From: Trichoplusia ni
Lineage: Eukaryota; Arthropoda; Insecta; Lepidoptera; Noctuidae
Reading direction: 5' to 3'
Length of the DNA: 64,000 bases
Assembly (NCBI RefSeq): GCF_003590095.1
Contig: NC_039490.1
Location: 9,503,834 to 9,567,833 of the forward strand
The position numbers and the translations under genes were made by a program. Positions 36,609 through 48,096 of the stretch are shown here, piece after piece. Positions within the stretch are counted from its first letter, which is position 1; each line of letters opens with the position of its first letter. The notes beneath the pieces were generated by a model. It saw only the letters and a list, made by a program, of their open reading frames with translations. It was not told where the DNA came from and searched no databases.

Positions 36609-36637
36609 CAAGCTCGTTGATTCCACGTGGTCAGTGC
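36609..36637 (-). other. Candidate 29-nt microexon, minus strand
   Basis: On the minus strand, a branch-like TGACTAAC and the pyrimidine-rich CCCCTTTTTGTTTGCAG are followed by 29 bases (GCACTGACCACG...GAGCTTG) and then the donor G|GTAAGTCC. All three signals are close to ideal and correctly ordered. One frame (ALTTWNQRA) and another (TDHVESTSL) are open; the third has a stop. It could be coding or leader. At 29 nt it would shift frame if skipped. It fits between the promoter at 50,750 and whatever lies to the left. I do not recognise the gene, and such a short match can arise by chance. Confidence 0.45.
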
Positions 36638-36787
36638 CTGCAAACAAAAAGGGGTGGTTAGTCACTCATAAATAGGTTGAGTACGAAACAGGCCGGATTT
36701 TTCATATGGGAATCTTACTATGGTATGATATAGCTGTACTAAACTTCGCAATGATGTGAAAACTTTACATACAGTAACAAGTATAAG

Positions 36788-36868
36788 AATGACATTCCTT
36801 TTCGATAAGTGACGTGACTTTGACTTGTTAGTTCAATACATTTTAGCGCTTTGAGCAATACTTTTTGA
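36788..36868 (+). repeat. Dispersed repeat family X (copy 2)
   Basis: Has GAATGACATTCCTTTTCGAT, AAGTGACGTGACTTTGACTT and TTCAATACATTTTAGCGC, matching the copy at 56,632. Confidence 0.6.
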
Positions 36869-37370
36869 CGAATATATCTTTTCTACTGGCCTGTGTTACC
36901 TATTAGGCCAGTTTACCGGGTAGGTAACCATGTTAGCAGGACCTCTGATCTCTTCAACCTGGTTTTTACAGCCATCTCTTGAAATAAATTGGTTACAATT
37001 GTGTGAAATAGACGCTGTTCCACGATGTGTTTGTTGTCTCGCTTCTTATTTTTATTATTATATTCATATGCGATAGGAAGTCACAAATACTATTTATGTA
37101 TAGAATTGTTCTTTATAATATAAAAATATAAAACTTTAAATAGTCTTGAAGAGCCAATATCGTAGTCAGTACAAAACTGGTTTACTTTTTGACTGCAATC
37201 AACCTCACTATAGTTATCTAAAGGCTTACACAAACAGTTTAACAAACTCAACCCCTCATTGGCGAAATAAACCCGTATTACACGAAAACCTGATTATCTT
37301 AATACCAAAAAACATTTACAGCGAACATTAAAAGCTCCCGTTCTCATAAAAACATACGGTCACCCTACAA

Positions 37371-37450
37371 ACCCGTTGTGGTCAGTGCGAACCGGTAATA
37401 ACTGGCTGTAACCGCTTCAGACCGGTTGAAAGCAGTTCAAACCGATCTCA
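37371..37450 (+). promoter_or_regulatory. 10-bp-phased array of ACCGGT-like words
   Basis: Decamers starting at 37,371, 37,391, 37,401, 37,411, 37,421 and 37,441 begin ACCCGTT, ACCGGTA, ACTGGCT, ACCGCTT, ACCGGTT and ACCGATC. The spacing is exactly one decamer, about one helical turn. ACCGGTT resembles the binding site of Grainyhead (AACCGGTT), so this could be a phased factor cluster, or an old degenerate tandem repeat. Confidence 0.5.
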
Positions 37451-38666
37451 ATGGTACTTTGATGTTGGCGATTCCGTTAATTTTCAATTTTGCAACTTTA
37501 AGTACCGTCAAGATTATTATTGTGGTCTCATATTTTTTTGCAATGATTTTAGTTTCGTTTTGTTTGGTGTGTTGTAGTTTATATTCATAGTTTGTCAGAC
37601 TCTGTATCTCTATGAGTGATGTAATTATTTCACCTAATGAGAGCGTAAAGCAACACCTTTGCACAAACTTCGGGCTAGTTTTAGTTGTTATAATGCTAAT
37701 TAAGACTTGCTTATTCGATCTTGCAATTAGAAGAATGATTAATTTGATATGATAAACACATTTAGATGTGTTTTGCTAGGTTTGTTTTGTTGACAAAGAT
37801 CATTTATACAAGACCCCTGACTTTCAAAATGAAAATGGTTTAAACGAAAATTAAAAGATTTATCAGGCGCTTATGACTACTAGACATTAGAAGAAATAAA
37901 CAAATATGTAGTAGTTATGTTTAATAACAGTGATAAGAATGTTCGTTTCAACCTAAAAAGTTAAAATCGATTCTCGTTGTTCACAAAAGTTCTGAATTGA
38001 CAGATTAACAAGCAGCCGTTTAAAAAAATACAGGTACAAACTCCTAACAATAAAAATCCGAACTAAATTCAAACTCAACCCGTTTAAAATCTCTTTCAAC
38101 CTCTAAATACCGGAAAATATCGGACATTTTTAAATTTCAACCCCTTTTTGAAACTGCCAATTAGGAAGTTTTGATTAATAGGTAACTAAATAAAAAAATT
38201 CAAGGAGTTTTCGGTTGACATTGTATTTTTATGCCTAATTGGTTGGTACACGATTTTTCCAAGTCCTAGGTTGAGATTTTTCGCCTTTATTTTTTAAGCT
38301 TCAGAAGTTAAGAAGCAATAATTGAATTATTTTTTTTTGTATTTATTAATCGCTGTTACACGCCAACCTTCTTTCCGCCTGCTACAAATAAAAAAATTAC
38401 AAAATGGACCATAAAATCGGGATAAAAATATCCTATTATTCTGGTTAAACTACCTGTTTAAATCAATAATTATTTATTGATTCGTTATTTCACAATGTAA
38501 TCAATACTGAAGTCATAAAGTTTTTGGAAAAATAAACATTGAGTAATATTCACATGGTTTTTTATTATTGAGTTATTTTTAGCTTCTAATCATATCATTA
38601 TATCTAATCAACTTTAAAACCAGTTCATCTGAGATACAAATCAAGTATTTCACACGTCAACATATC

Positions 38667-38739
38667 GGGGGCGTAGCTCAGATGGTAGAGCGCTCGCTTA
38701 GCATGCGAGAGGTACCGGGATCGATACCCGGCGCCTCCA
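38667..38739 (+). tRNA. tRNA-Ala (anticodon AGC)
   Basis: A complete 73-nt cloverleaf. The acceptor stem GGGGGCG pairs with CGCCTCC (one G-U) and ends in discriminator A. The anticodon stem CTCGC/GCGAG holds loop TTAGCAT with AGC at 38,700-38,702. The T stem CCGGG/CCCGG holds loop ATCGATA; the A at the first loop position is, as I recall, also found in insect tRNA-Ala genes. Internal A box TAGCTCAGATGG (38,674-38,685) and B box GGATCGATACC (38,718-38,728) are intact. There is no intron and CCA is not encoded. No other tRNA gene is near. Confidence 0.97.
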
Positions 38740-38753
38740 ATAGGAGTTTGAAC

Positions 38754-38759
38754 TTTTTT
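38754..38759 (+). terminator. RNA polymerase III terminator of tRNA-Ala
   Basis: A run of six T begins 15 bases after the tRNA 3' end, the normal Pol III stop signal. Confidence 0.85.
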
Positions 38760-39034
38760 ATAAATATCCAAACACTTTTTGCATTTTTTTTCTATTTATA
38801 GTAAGAATTATAAACTTATTATTATTTAAAAATAGCTCGCTTATCTTTTTCTAAGTTCCTTCACATTTATTTAAAAGAATTTTCATTTCTAGATATTTTA
38901 AACACACAAGCGTGTGCACTTGCTTGTAAGTAATTCTAAACGCGTATTATTGTAATCTCTTGCGGGCTGTATGCGCTAGCAAAACTAGCCAAGTGGAAGT
39001 TGATAATGCATTCATGAATTTCTAAAGAGTTTCT

Positions 39035-39055
39035 ACTATTCGACGATAGATGACG
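39035..39055 (+). promoter_or_regulatory. CTCF-like bipartite site 4 (weak)
   Basis: ACTATTCG, five bases (ACGAT), AGATGACG. The spacing is kept but three positions differ from the best copies. Confidence 0.3.
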
Positions 39056-39330
39056 TTTTATTAAGCTTTCGAAGTAAAATTGTCATGAGTATTTTCATTT
39101 CTTGCTAATGCCTTTATAAAGATATCATTCTTAAAAGCAAATAGTGATGCGAAGTAAATCATGTTTCTAGGAATAAAAGCAAAACAACAACATTATCATT
39201 TAAAAATGTTACAAAATTAAATCATTAAATAGTCAAACATTTCGACTATTCAATTCATATCTCAAGAGATTATTCGACATATAACTGAATAAATAGACGT
39301 TTCCAACAAATGAACTTCAAAGGGAACCCA

Positions 39331-39416
39331 AAATGGCCGCCAGATTAGAATACAGCTTCAATTGACAGTTAATATCGATTTTGGCGGGAAATCTGACATT
39401 TGACGTTCAAATGTCA
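39331..39416 (+). promoter_or_regulatory. Composite motif module (second full copy)
   Basis: In order: AAAATGGCCGCCAG, ATTGACAGTT, ATATCGATTTTGGCGGGAAA and a 10-bp-arm palindrome (TGACATTTGA, CGT, TCAAATGTCA at 39,394-39,416). The pairing of ATCGATNTTGGCGGGAAA with ATGGCCGCC repeats that at 15,297-15,402, although the flanks are unrelated. The 71-residue frame starting at 39,381 is unlikely to be a gene. Confidence 0.45.
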
Positions 39417-40235
39417 TTAGAGAATGTAGACTCGGTTCTCTATGGACGGTTTGCTTTTTTAAAGGTATTATTGAATTATGATTGTGTGGTAGATTTTAAT
39501 GTACGTTTCGAGAGATTTTACAACAGAAAATACCGTGGATTTTCGTGTTTTATATTTGGTTTAAGGGATTATAATACTAGTCTGTATTTTATCTAACGCT
39601 TCTCATTGCCAACCAACTAAAATGCCAAAATTTAAGGGAATTAGAGAATGGTTTCAGGGAATATATATTTTGGAAAAGTAGGTTCATTAAAGACATAATA
39701 TTATTATTTTTAAGTTCAATAATTATAAAAGCATTAACCAAGTAGAATACTATCTTAAAATCATCGTTATAAGATATAACGTTTAGAGGTAGGTTAAAAT
39801 AGATTATTTACAGTAAAATAGGTACTTTACTAATATATTTCTGAGTTAAAAAAAACTAAAAATGCAGTGTATAAGCTCCCTGTACAAAATTCAGGCCACG
39901 GCAACTATATTTAATGTTATACAAAAAACCCCAGAGAAAATCTCATAATGAGCTTAACCTTTCAGTAAACTAACCACTATTTAATCCAAACATCAAAAAC
40001 AACAGCTCGCAACCCAAAAACAAACCGCAAAACATATTTTTGTTATCTCTCACCGCAGGCCGCCATCTTGGCAACAATACAATGAATATAACCAAAACTT
40101 TAATCAACAGTTGCCAAACTTAAACTTAGGCGTCTAAACCATCCATAGACAGTATAAATCTGAAGTTTTCGGCTAAACGAGGAACGTGAACTATGCTGTT
40201 CAAAATAGTTGGCAGTTGCCAGCATTTGTGTACAG

Positions 40236-40256
40236 CGCCATCTAGTGGCGGATAGC
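40236..40256 (-). promoter_or_regulatory. CTCF-like bipartite site 5 (best core)
   Basis: On the minus strand: GCTATCCG, five bases (CCACT), AGATGGCG, then CTGT. The stretch GCCACTAGATGGCGCTGT fits the CTCF core consensus CCASYAGRKGGC very well. It is the only one of the seven sites on the minus strand. Confidence 0.6.
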
Positions 40257-40920
40257 GCGAATAGCTTAGCTTAGAATGTTGTGATTTATGGACAGTAAAA
40301 ATGTTTGCTCCGAAATTTGGGGAATTATTTTAGATCGGAATTTAGTTATTGATTTGAACTATGCAAGTTATAGTTTTCGTTGACTAGTATGCAGAATGGA
40401 ATTAGGAGGAAATCTAGTGGAATATTTTAGGCAAATATCTAGCAAGGTGAATTTTGCCTAGATAATTTGAATTTTTGCGTTTTAGGTATTCAATTAAAAT
40501 TAAAATTAAGGTAAACCGTGAAGCCTGATGTGATAACTTATGTTTTCAGAATAGAGAATAGTCTTTAAAAGTTATTTAACGACTATTAATTTGTAGTCTT
40601 TTCATCATCAATATCTGGATTTTGAATAACAAGCAAAAAAAATTCTGCTAAATTCGTTATATTTAAGACAATACTTAGGCAAATCAACAAAATATTAAAG
40701 GTTTACACAATTAAATATTGGTCTACTATTTTACTTATTTAATATGGATAGTTTTTACGCCTGAATTCAGTTAGATTTTTCTCAATTTTTTTTCAGCTTA
40801 ATCACCTAATATTTTGCGACAAAATAGCCATTTAGGTACTTAGTTTCAAAATACTATTTTTCTAACATTCTAGAACATTATAATGTCTCCTAAACAGCTA
40901 ACAACTGCACAGCATAAGTA

Positions 40921-41005
40921 AATTTGACATTTAATGACATTTGAATGTCAAATTAATAATGGGAGTTAATAGGTCGCCGCCATTTTGAAATGTCAAGACA
41001 ACCTT
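40921..41005. promoter_or_regulatory. TGTCAAA palindrome with adjacent GCCGCCATTTTG
   Basis: Arms AATTTGACATT (40,921-40,931) and AATGTCAAATT (40,944-40,954) form an 11-bp perfect inverted repeat. Within 25 bp comes GTCGCCGCCATTTTGAAATG and another TGTCAAGA. This is the module type seen at 39.3 kb without the GGCGGGAAA part. Confidence 0.4.
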
Positions 41006-42133
41006 TTGTAGGTATACGAAATTATAATATTGAGGGTAGGAATAGAAAATAGATCTCTCTAGGATTTTTTACATAGGATCTCATTAATTAATCAAAAATT
41101 GTCATGTTTTATTCGGTATTTCTTTCGTAATTTTGGAAGTTTGTAAAATTATTAGCGTTTCAAAAGAAGCTGAAAAAAACCTTAAAATTTCTGAAATTAA
41201 ATTTATATATGTAGTTAAATATATATTTAAGAATGATACTTAGAATACAATGTCGAAAAAAATAATCATTATTCTTTTTTTAGACTAATGAGTAGGTTTC
41301 TGGGACAAGTAGATAATTTAATTAGTAAATAAATAACGATTATTCTTAAGAAAGTTTTTTATGGTTTGCTGTTGAATGTATTTAGATTATTTAAGATGAC
41401 ATTTTGGTAACACATGGGCGTTTTTAATTCAACTTTCAATGAGCGATAATCAGCATTTATACGGGAGGAGTCGGAGGGGGTGTTAATAATCTGCAGCAGA
41501 TCCATACTTTTCCTACATAATAATACTATATATCTATTTGACTACTAATCTTGTGTTTCTTAAAGTATTTTTTCCTGAAATTATATAAAAACTATATCGG
41601 TTATTTTAACTTTCAGTATACAGAATAGAATACAAAATGAATTCACTATACTATATTTTATAGGCCCGGATTATTCTTGAAAAACTAAGATATTAAAATC
41701 GAACTGGTTATAACATTTAAAACGACAACTATCAACATTAAAAAGCTTTGAAACACACCCTATTGCTCAAAGGGCAACTCGCAATTTTGACAAGAAATAC
41801 TTGCGAAAAGACTCCGCCGTAATAAAAGTGAGAATTTCCACCCAAATTACATCGCCAACAAAAAGCAGGACTCTTTTCATAGCCAGGTAAATGAGAGAAT
41901 CGATTTAAAGATAAACGCATTGTAAAAAACGTATTAAAAGTAAAATTGTAGAAAAAAAAAAGTCCGCTTTGTCAAAAATTGTATAGAGTATGATATTTTT
42001 TTTCTTAAAAGCTGTTTGTTGATATTTTGTAATCTGTGTCTGTGGTTTCTGATGCGATTTTAATGATGTTTTCGATATTTCTTTTGGATTCGAAGTGTTG
42101 TGATATTTTCTTGTGTTAATCCGACTTTTTTCG
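41006..42133. other. Gene-less AT-rich stretch
   Basis: No gene or bounded element seen. Confidence 0.45.
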
Positions 42134-42315
42134 TCCTACTTATATTATTGACGCTTAAGTTTCTAACTATGGATGTTTGTATCTCTTTCACGCAAAAACC
42201 ACTAAACCGATTTAGGCGAAACTTGCTACGCAGGTAGTTTCAAACCATGTTTAACATATAGGATAGTTTTTATCTCGATTATAAGTTCCCGTGGCATCTT
42301 TTTGCTAAATACCGC
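42134..42315 (+). mobile_element. Helitron-like fragment, family B
   Basis: Begins TCCTACTTATATTATTGACG and carries TCTTTCACGCAAAAACCACT, TTAGGCGAAACTTGCTACGC and ATAGGATAGTTTTTATCTCG. The 3' end is missing. Confidence 0.6.
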
Positions 42316-42631
42316 TTATTTCCGCTACCTGGGGGCACTTTAAATTTCTTTTCTTTTCTTTTCTATTGTAACGTTTAAAAACTGCCTGGAAAACGGCCTA
42401 CTTGAAATAAAAAAAAATGATTTTGAATTACGATATTTTCTTTTAAAATATTTATACATAATATTAATTTCGCGTTACATTGTTTCTTCGTTATGAACTC
42501 CTAAACTGCTTAACCGATTTTAATGAAATTTTCACACCGTGTGCAGTTTAAACCAACTCAAAAGACAGGATATCTAAATATACTTAATTATTATATCTAC
42601 TAACTGTCCTAACAAAGTATACTTTCAGCTA

Positions 42632-42878
42632 TCTATTTATACTAATATTATAAAGAGGAAAGATTTGATTGTTTGTTTGACACGAATAAGCTTCGAAACT
42701 ACTGGTTCGATTTGAAAAATTCTTTCACTGTTGAGAAGCTACATTATCGTCGCTGAACATATGCTATAATTTATTTCGAAAAATATTACGGTTTCGTAAG
42801 AAAATTGCGATATTGTAACCCAAGGTGTGTTAACTTATATCTTCCAACCACGCGGACGAAGTCGCGGGCAACTGCTAG
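42632..42878 (+). mobile_element. Helitron-like element, family A (diverged)
   Basis: Starts TCTATTTATACTAATATTAT and ends with the hairpin CGCGGACGAAGTCGCGG and GGCAACTGCTAG before T. The middle is more diverged than in the other copies, suggesting greater age or a subfamily. Confidence 0.7.
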
Positions 42879-43863
42879 TTATAATATAAAGGTATTTTCA
42901 AAAGATCTAAATATTAGTAATCCGTTGTATCCTGTACAGAATGACGTCGTAATATGAATATGTTACCCTCCTCTCCGAAGGCACGCACACTCGCGCGTCT
43001 ATGTGTGCGTAGTAGTGTGCATAATGAATAGGGGACGCACTAGTGATGGGGGAGTATCGATAAAGCTATTTTTATTTTTAATAAAAATTATATAAAGGTA
43101 TTTTATTGATTCATCATCGGCTTAGCCTTTTCCGTATTTGATTATAATTATAAAATTACATAATGATGTGTTTTTGTATTGAGTTTAGTCTTTTGGGGTG
43201 TTTTATTTTAATATTTGCTTTAAAATTTACGGTCGTGGAGTAAAATGTTAACCGTTATATAGTTTTTTGAATCATATAAAAATTGACTCCAAAACACAAC
43301 TATTTAAGTATCTTTCTATTCTCCTAACCATCTAATATAATAAAGTAACATACAGCATGTCCCAAAAAAAAAAACAGCAAGTCAAAACATTTCAACCAAT
43401 TCATTTTCCTATCCCACAGTTGGACAACCCTTCCATTCCTTTGGGCTTTCTAATCGAATGATAATAAAACAAAATCCAACTCGATAGACGGTAGAAATCA
43501 ATTGTCAAGTGACTAATTCGTGCTGAAATGGAGGTCTTTCAAATAAATCAAATTAACAACACCCTCTACCATGGCAGTCTCATTTAATACTTCATTTCTG
43601 AACGGAATTTAATTGGAAGTGTTTTTTGGACTTTCTTGGAGTAAATTTTAGAAAGGAAAGGGTGTAAATGAAGAGAGGATTATGTCCCGCTGTGGGTTTG
43701 TATGAGGTTGAACTAACTATGGAAAAGAATACAAGGACTTTTCTGGTTTTTAAGTGTACCGTAGGAAATATGTTTTGGATTGAGAGATTTTTTCTCAGTT
43801 CTAACTTTGGAATAGTATAAGAAAGCATGGCTTAGGAATGATCACCATCCTTTGATCATGATG

Positions 43864-44085
43864 AGTTAAATTGTGGATCTTGGCTGTTATTTATACATCT
43901 TTGACAGTAGTTACGAGTATACAGAAGCTAGAAAGTCTGACAAAAAGTCTGTCTAAGGGGTATCGTGTTGTCCAGGTAACTGGTTTGAGGCGGCCAGATA
44001 GGCAGTCACTCCTTGTAAAACAATGGTACTTAACTGCAAAAGCCCAACATAGTTGGGAAAAGGCTAATGTGATGACGATGTGATA
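43864..44085 (+). repeat. SINE-like element with GATGAT tail (copy 3)
   Basis: Runs from GAGTTAAATTGTGGATC through GGTATCGTGTTGTCCAGGTA and GATAGGCAGTCACTCCTTG to GTTGGGAAAAGGCTAATGTG and a short GATGACGATG tail. The 70-residue frame at 43,871-44,083 is a translation of this repeat. Confidence 0.75.
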
Positions 44086-45185
44086 AAAAATTAACTGCTA
44101 GAAAACAGTTTTTGTTTCAGGAAAACACTTAAAAGTACCCCTTAGAAGGACACTAATACTAGATACGAAAGGCCACTTATAGGCTGTGATCAAGAATAGC
44201 TTTTGCCTCTATCATTCACAATAGTTAGACAGTCATCAATGACTATTTCAAATCGTTGTAGGTTTGAGGATTGACATCATTTCATCATATTAAAAGATGG
44301 AAATTTCTCCCACCATAAAAAAAACATCCTTCATCTCTAAGAAGAACCTTCCAAAAACATGTCGAAATAAAACTTTCCTTCTAAATACTTCAAAATATAC
44401 GAAAAGTTTTCCAAGATTTGTTAGATGTCGTCAGCGGGGGCCAAACGAAGGGGTCCAGTTACCCTATCGGCTGTAATTAAATCAATTTTAACTTGCCCTC
44501 AGCGTCCACATTTCCTAATTATAGACTAAAGTCCATCAGCTTGTTTAATTACCAGAAAATTTGGAAATTACTTACAGGTAGTCGATTGAATTACTCTTAG
44601 TTATCTGAGATGGAGTGAAATTTTGGAAATTTTTGTATTGAATTAAGATTTTTTTGGGTAGTTAAAATGTATCAAATTATGACTATAGTACAGGCTCAGC
44701 GTAAATACCAGTGGGTTGTGTACGAATGATACAAAATATTCTATATAAAGCTATGGCAGATATTTCTTCAAGAAATAGATGGGACTCTAAGAAAAATTGT
44801 CTTTTTATACATTTAAGTATTTCCACACGTCCAAATCAAGGGATTAAAATATCTATGTACTGTTTATAAATAACTCAGATGATCTTCTTTTTAATATACC
44901 TAAACCATCTGATATAAATTGGATAAGAAATCTGGATCTACAGCAATAATCAACTAATATTCGTAGCTAACTTTTATAGCAGTATTATCGGAGGATATTA
45001 AGTCTGGACTAGAAACTGATATATTCTATCTACATAATTACATCTTATCACATATATCTAACAGTTTTTTTTCCACATTCATGATTATTGAAGAGAAATG
45101 AGAGAAAATATGGCCGCTGAAACAAATGCTAAGAGTTTTAAGGGCCTTCCTATAATGATTGAAAGTACCTAAGTATCATTATTTT
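44086..45185. other. Gene-less AT-rich stretch
   Basis: A slightly GC-richer patch near 44,425-44,515 is unexplained; nothing else stands out. Confidence 0.4.
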
Positions 45186-45189
45186 CCTA

Positions 45190-45245
45190 TCATATGGTTG
45201 ATGTACAACCTGGTGTCAGAGAGTAGGCCTCTAATGACTTAAGAT
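45190..45245 (+). repeat. Dispersed repeat fragment
   Basis: ATCATATGGTTGATGTACAA and CCTGGTGTCAGAG match the reverse complement of the window's last 85 bases (63,915-64,000). Confidence 0.55.
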
Positions 45246-45249
45246 ACCT

Positions 45250-46330
45250 TTGAAAAATCTAGAAAATTCTTTGGTAAGCCTCCCGTAACGTGGTTTGTCT
45301 CCGTGGTTGACCTCTAATGTTACGTTAGGTATACTTTCAATCAAAAACTAATGTCCTAAAATTCTCATTGAACCTCGAAAATCACCACTAAATCAATGTA
45401 TTATTAATTTAATTAAAATTTATTGAACGGTGCCCAAGTAAAGTCCGTTAAATTATTGTTCAAAATTCTCTAGAGTTTGGACTTTCAGTGATTTATATTG
45501 CAAATAAGTTCGGCCTAACACTCCCAGACTTATAAAGATCTATGGTATAGGGAAGAGACAATACAGACTTTAGAGAAAATGCCTGGAGTTTGTCTAAAGA
45601 TAAATGAATGCCTTTTCTCTAAAAAAAATGAAAAGCCATGTAGTCTATCTTTTTATCTTGAATCTATTTTTTGTTCAAAAGACTTTCTTGACTTGAAAGG
45701 AAATGTTATAATTATATGGGCAAAATTTGTATTCATATATGACATATTCATTTACCTAAAAATTAAGTCAAGATAAGCCGATATCTACATTTGTGCATCA
45801 GTGTGTGATTAAATGTAAAATGATCTTAGCACAACTTTGTTTACTGATTTTCAGTCTAACCAGAATTAAGTCTCAAATAATACCAGCATTTTAAAACCAT
45901 TCTAGTCCCATATTTCGAAATAAAAACCCAAATATAGGCCAATTCCGACCACAAGTCAACTCAAGCGAATAAATAAAACATGGCATTCAAATTACGAAAC
46001 AGATGCAAAAGAAAACTATCAAAGGCTCAAATATTCAACACATTCAAAAACGGTGTGAAAACACTTGAAATACATCAACTTTTATTCGAAACTTTAATAT
46101 TATTCATTCGAAAGAGAATGAATAAAAAATTTATATTATATTAAAATTCATCGACATCGCTTGTGTCACATCACTAGCCGGGCACAGACGTTCCTATCGA
46201 TCCAGCATCCGGGTGGTACCTCCGCACTATCGGACAATAACCCCATGACCTATTGTTAGTATTATAAAGCTGTTTAAATCTTAAATATAAGCAGAATTCG
46301 AGGTTGTAGACAAGTTGCATGTCTCCTCGC
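45250..46330. other. Gene-less stretch with GC-richer island
   Basis: Mostly AT-rich. At about 46,150-46,260 there is a GC-rich island (with GCCGGGCACAGACG, CCTATCGATCCAGCATCCGG and GGTACCTCCGCACTATCGG) that belongs to no repeat I can see here. The splice signals around it are weak. Confidence 0.35.
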
Positions 46331-46334
46331 TAGC

Positions 46335-46412
46335 GCTGACGAATCACTCAAATGTATTGAACTGACAAGTCAAAGTCACGTCACTTGTCGAAGAGGAATG
46401 TTATACATTTGA
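46335..46412 (-). repeat. Dispersed repeat family X (copy 3)
   Basis: Reverse complement contains GACAAGTGACGTGACTTTGA, CTTGTCAGTTCAATACATTT and a GAGTGATTCGTCAGCGCTAG stretch, nearly identical to 56,632-56,735. Confidence 0.7.
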
Positions 46413-46982
46413 AGTTTTATATTTGTGATAGCATTGTCTTGAAGTGTAAGACTTAATTCTGGTCCAGAGAGATTGTATATTATTATGTAATCGTATGTCT
46501 GTGTTTCGCGATCCATGTTTTTAGGGACAATCGTTTGAAAGTCTTTATATAAACTTCGTAATCTCAGCGAATTGTATCAAATGAAAACCTACCATTTTTG
46601 GTAAACCAGTATCGTGAATATCAAGTTAATAAACCAGTTATGTACGAGTCGAATGAGCGACGCTGAGGGACCCGTACAATTACACTAAAAAAATTGCAAT
46701 TTACAAAGAACTTGGCCAACTATCACTTTTATGACCGTACGAACGGTCGCTTAACTCGGTTTTAATTTGTATTATATTTTGTTATAGAGACAACAGTAAT
46801 ACATCATATGTAAACATTTCAATTTTCTAGCTATAACAGTTCCTAAGATACAGCCTTGAAACAAGGAATTGAGTCAAGCATACCAAATCGCCTCGAAGAC
46901 CGAATTTCAATGTTTAGGAGTGACAAATCGAAATCACGTGACTTTTTAAAACGAAACATCATTTTTATAAGTTTTCTTAATC

Positions 46983-47335
46983 ATCATCATTGGCCTAGCC
47001 TTTTCCCAACTATGTTGGGGTCGGCTACCAGTCTAACCGGATTCAGCTAAGTACCAGTGTTTTACAAGGAGCGACTGCCTATCTGACCTCCTCAACCCAG
47101 TTACCTGGGCAACACGATACGCCTTGGTTAGACTGGTTGTCAGACTTTCAAGCTTCTGACTACTTGTAACGACTGTCAGAGATGTATATATAACAGTTAG
47201 GGCCCACAATTGAACGTGCCTTCCGAAACACGGAGGAACTCGTTATGACAAAGATGGTCACCCATCTACGGACCAACCGCGTCAAGCATAGCTTAATCTG
47301 TGATCAAATCACTTATGCAGTTATAGCTTATCAAA
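46983..47335 (-). repeat. SINE-like element with GATGAT tail (copy 4, long form)
   Basis: On the minus strand the tail (TGATGATGA) is at 46,983-46,990. The body includes CTAACCAAGGCGTATCGTGT, GATAGGCAGTCGCTCC and GTTGGGAAAAGGCTAGGCC. About 70 bp near 47,215-47,285 (with GAACGTGCCTTCCGAAACAC) is absent from the copy at 57,994, so this is the longer form. Confidence 0.75.
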
Positions 47336-47559
47336 AGTTTTATACCAATATTTTATCCTACGACAAAATTCCGATAGAAAATTCTGAACGCCATCAATCT
47401 ATACGTGAATTTCCATAATATATTCTATGGGAATTTATTACCTATTTCCATATAAAATAATCTTGTTTCACCCTTTTTTGTTTATTTATTTATGGGGTAA
47501 ATATTATTTGATGGATCGGTTTTGGACTCCCGAGTATATTTACAATACTGGTATTTATC

Positions 47560-47699
47560 TTATTGCTGTGGTATGGTTGTCTGGAAGATATCGCTTTTAG
47601 CGATAAGACCGCCATTGTACCCTAACATTGTATGTATTAAGAATCACTGCTGTAATTCCATGGTGTACAATAAAGAATATTCTAATCTAATCTAATCTA
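47560..47699 (+). repeat. LINE/SINE 3' end with (TCTAA)n tail
   Basis: Has GGAAGATATCGCTTTTAGCG, ATAAGACCGCCATTGTACC and CCATGGTGTACAATAAAGAA, then a TCTAATCTAATCTAATCTA tail. A reverse copy of the end is at 63,825. I recall the CGCTTTTAGCGATAAG phrase from lepidopteran non-LTR 3' ends. The 5' limit is a guess. Confidence 0.6.
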
Positions 47700-47884
47700 T
47701 GGCAAAGTCTTTATGGGTAATACAATATTGATTTTTTTTTGGATCCTAAAACCTAAATTTTTCGAAATACTTGTTGTTCTTACAAATAAATAAAGGCTTC
47801 TTAATATAGTGAAGGGCCAAACATTAATAATCACGCCTGCCTTTAAATATTTTTCAATCAAATATTTGAAATCTCGGTTTAAAA

Positions 47885-47950
47885 TGTGAATCACGCGAGA
47901 ATCGAACCTTGCGATTTGGTTGTACTTTCAACCACTGCGCTATTTGTAAC
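47885..47950 (-). repeat. tRNA-like SINE head or relic
   Basis: Reverse complement reads GCGCAGTGGTTGAAAGTAC (A-box-like) and then AAGGTTCGATTCTCGCG (B box). It cannot form a full cloverleaf, so it is not called as a tRNA. Confidence 0.5.
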
Positions 47951-48096
47951 ATGTATTAAATTCGCCCATAGGTTTCCAATTTAAGATTTGAGTTAATTAA
48001 TGATTATGAATAGAAATGATAATGATCTTTATTAAATTTCATTTTATAAATCATTGGTTTAAAAGCATAGGCATAGGTATGCACGGTAATCCTACA

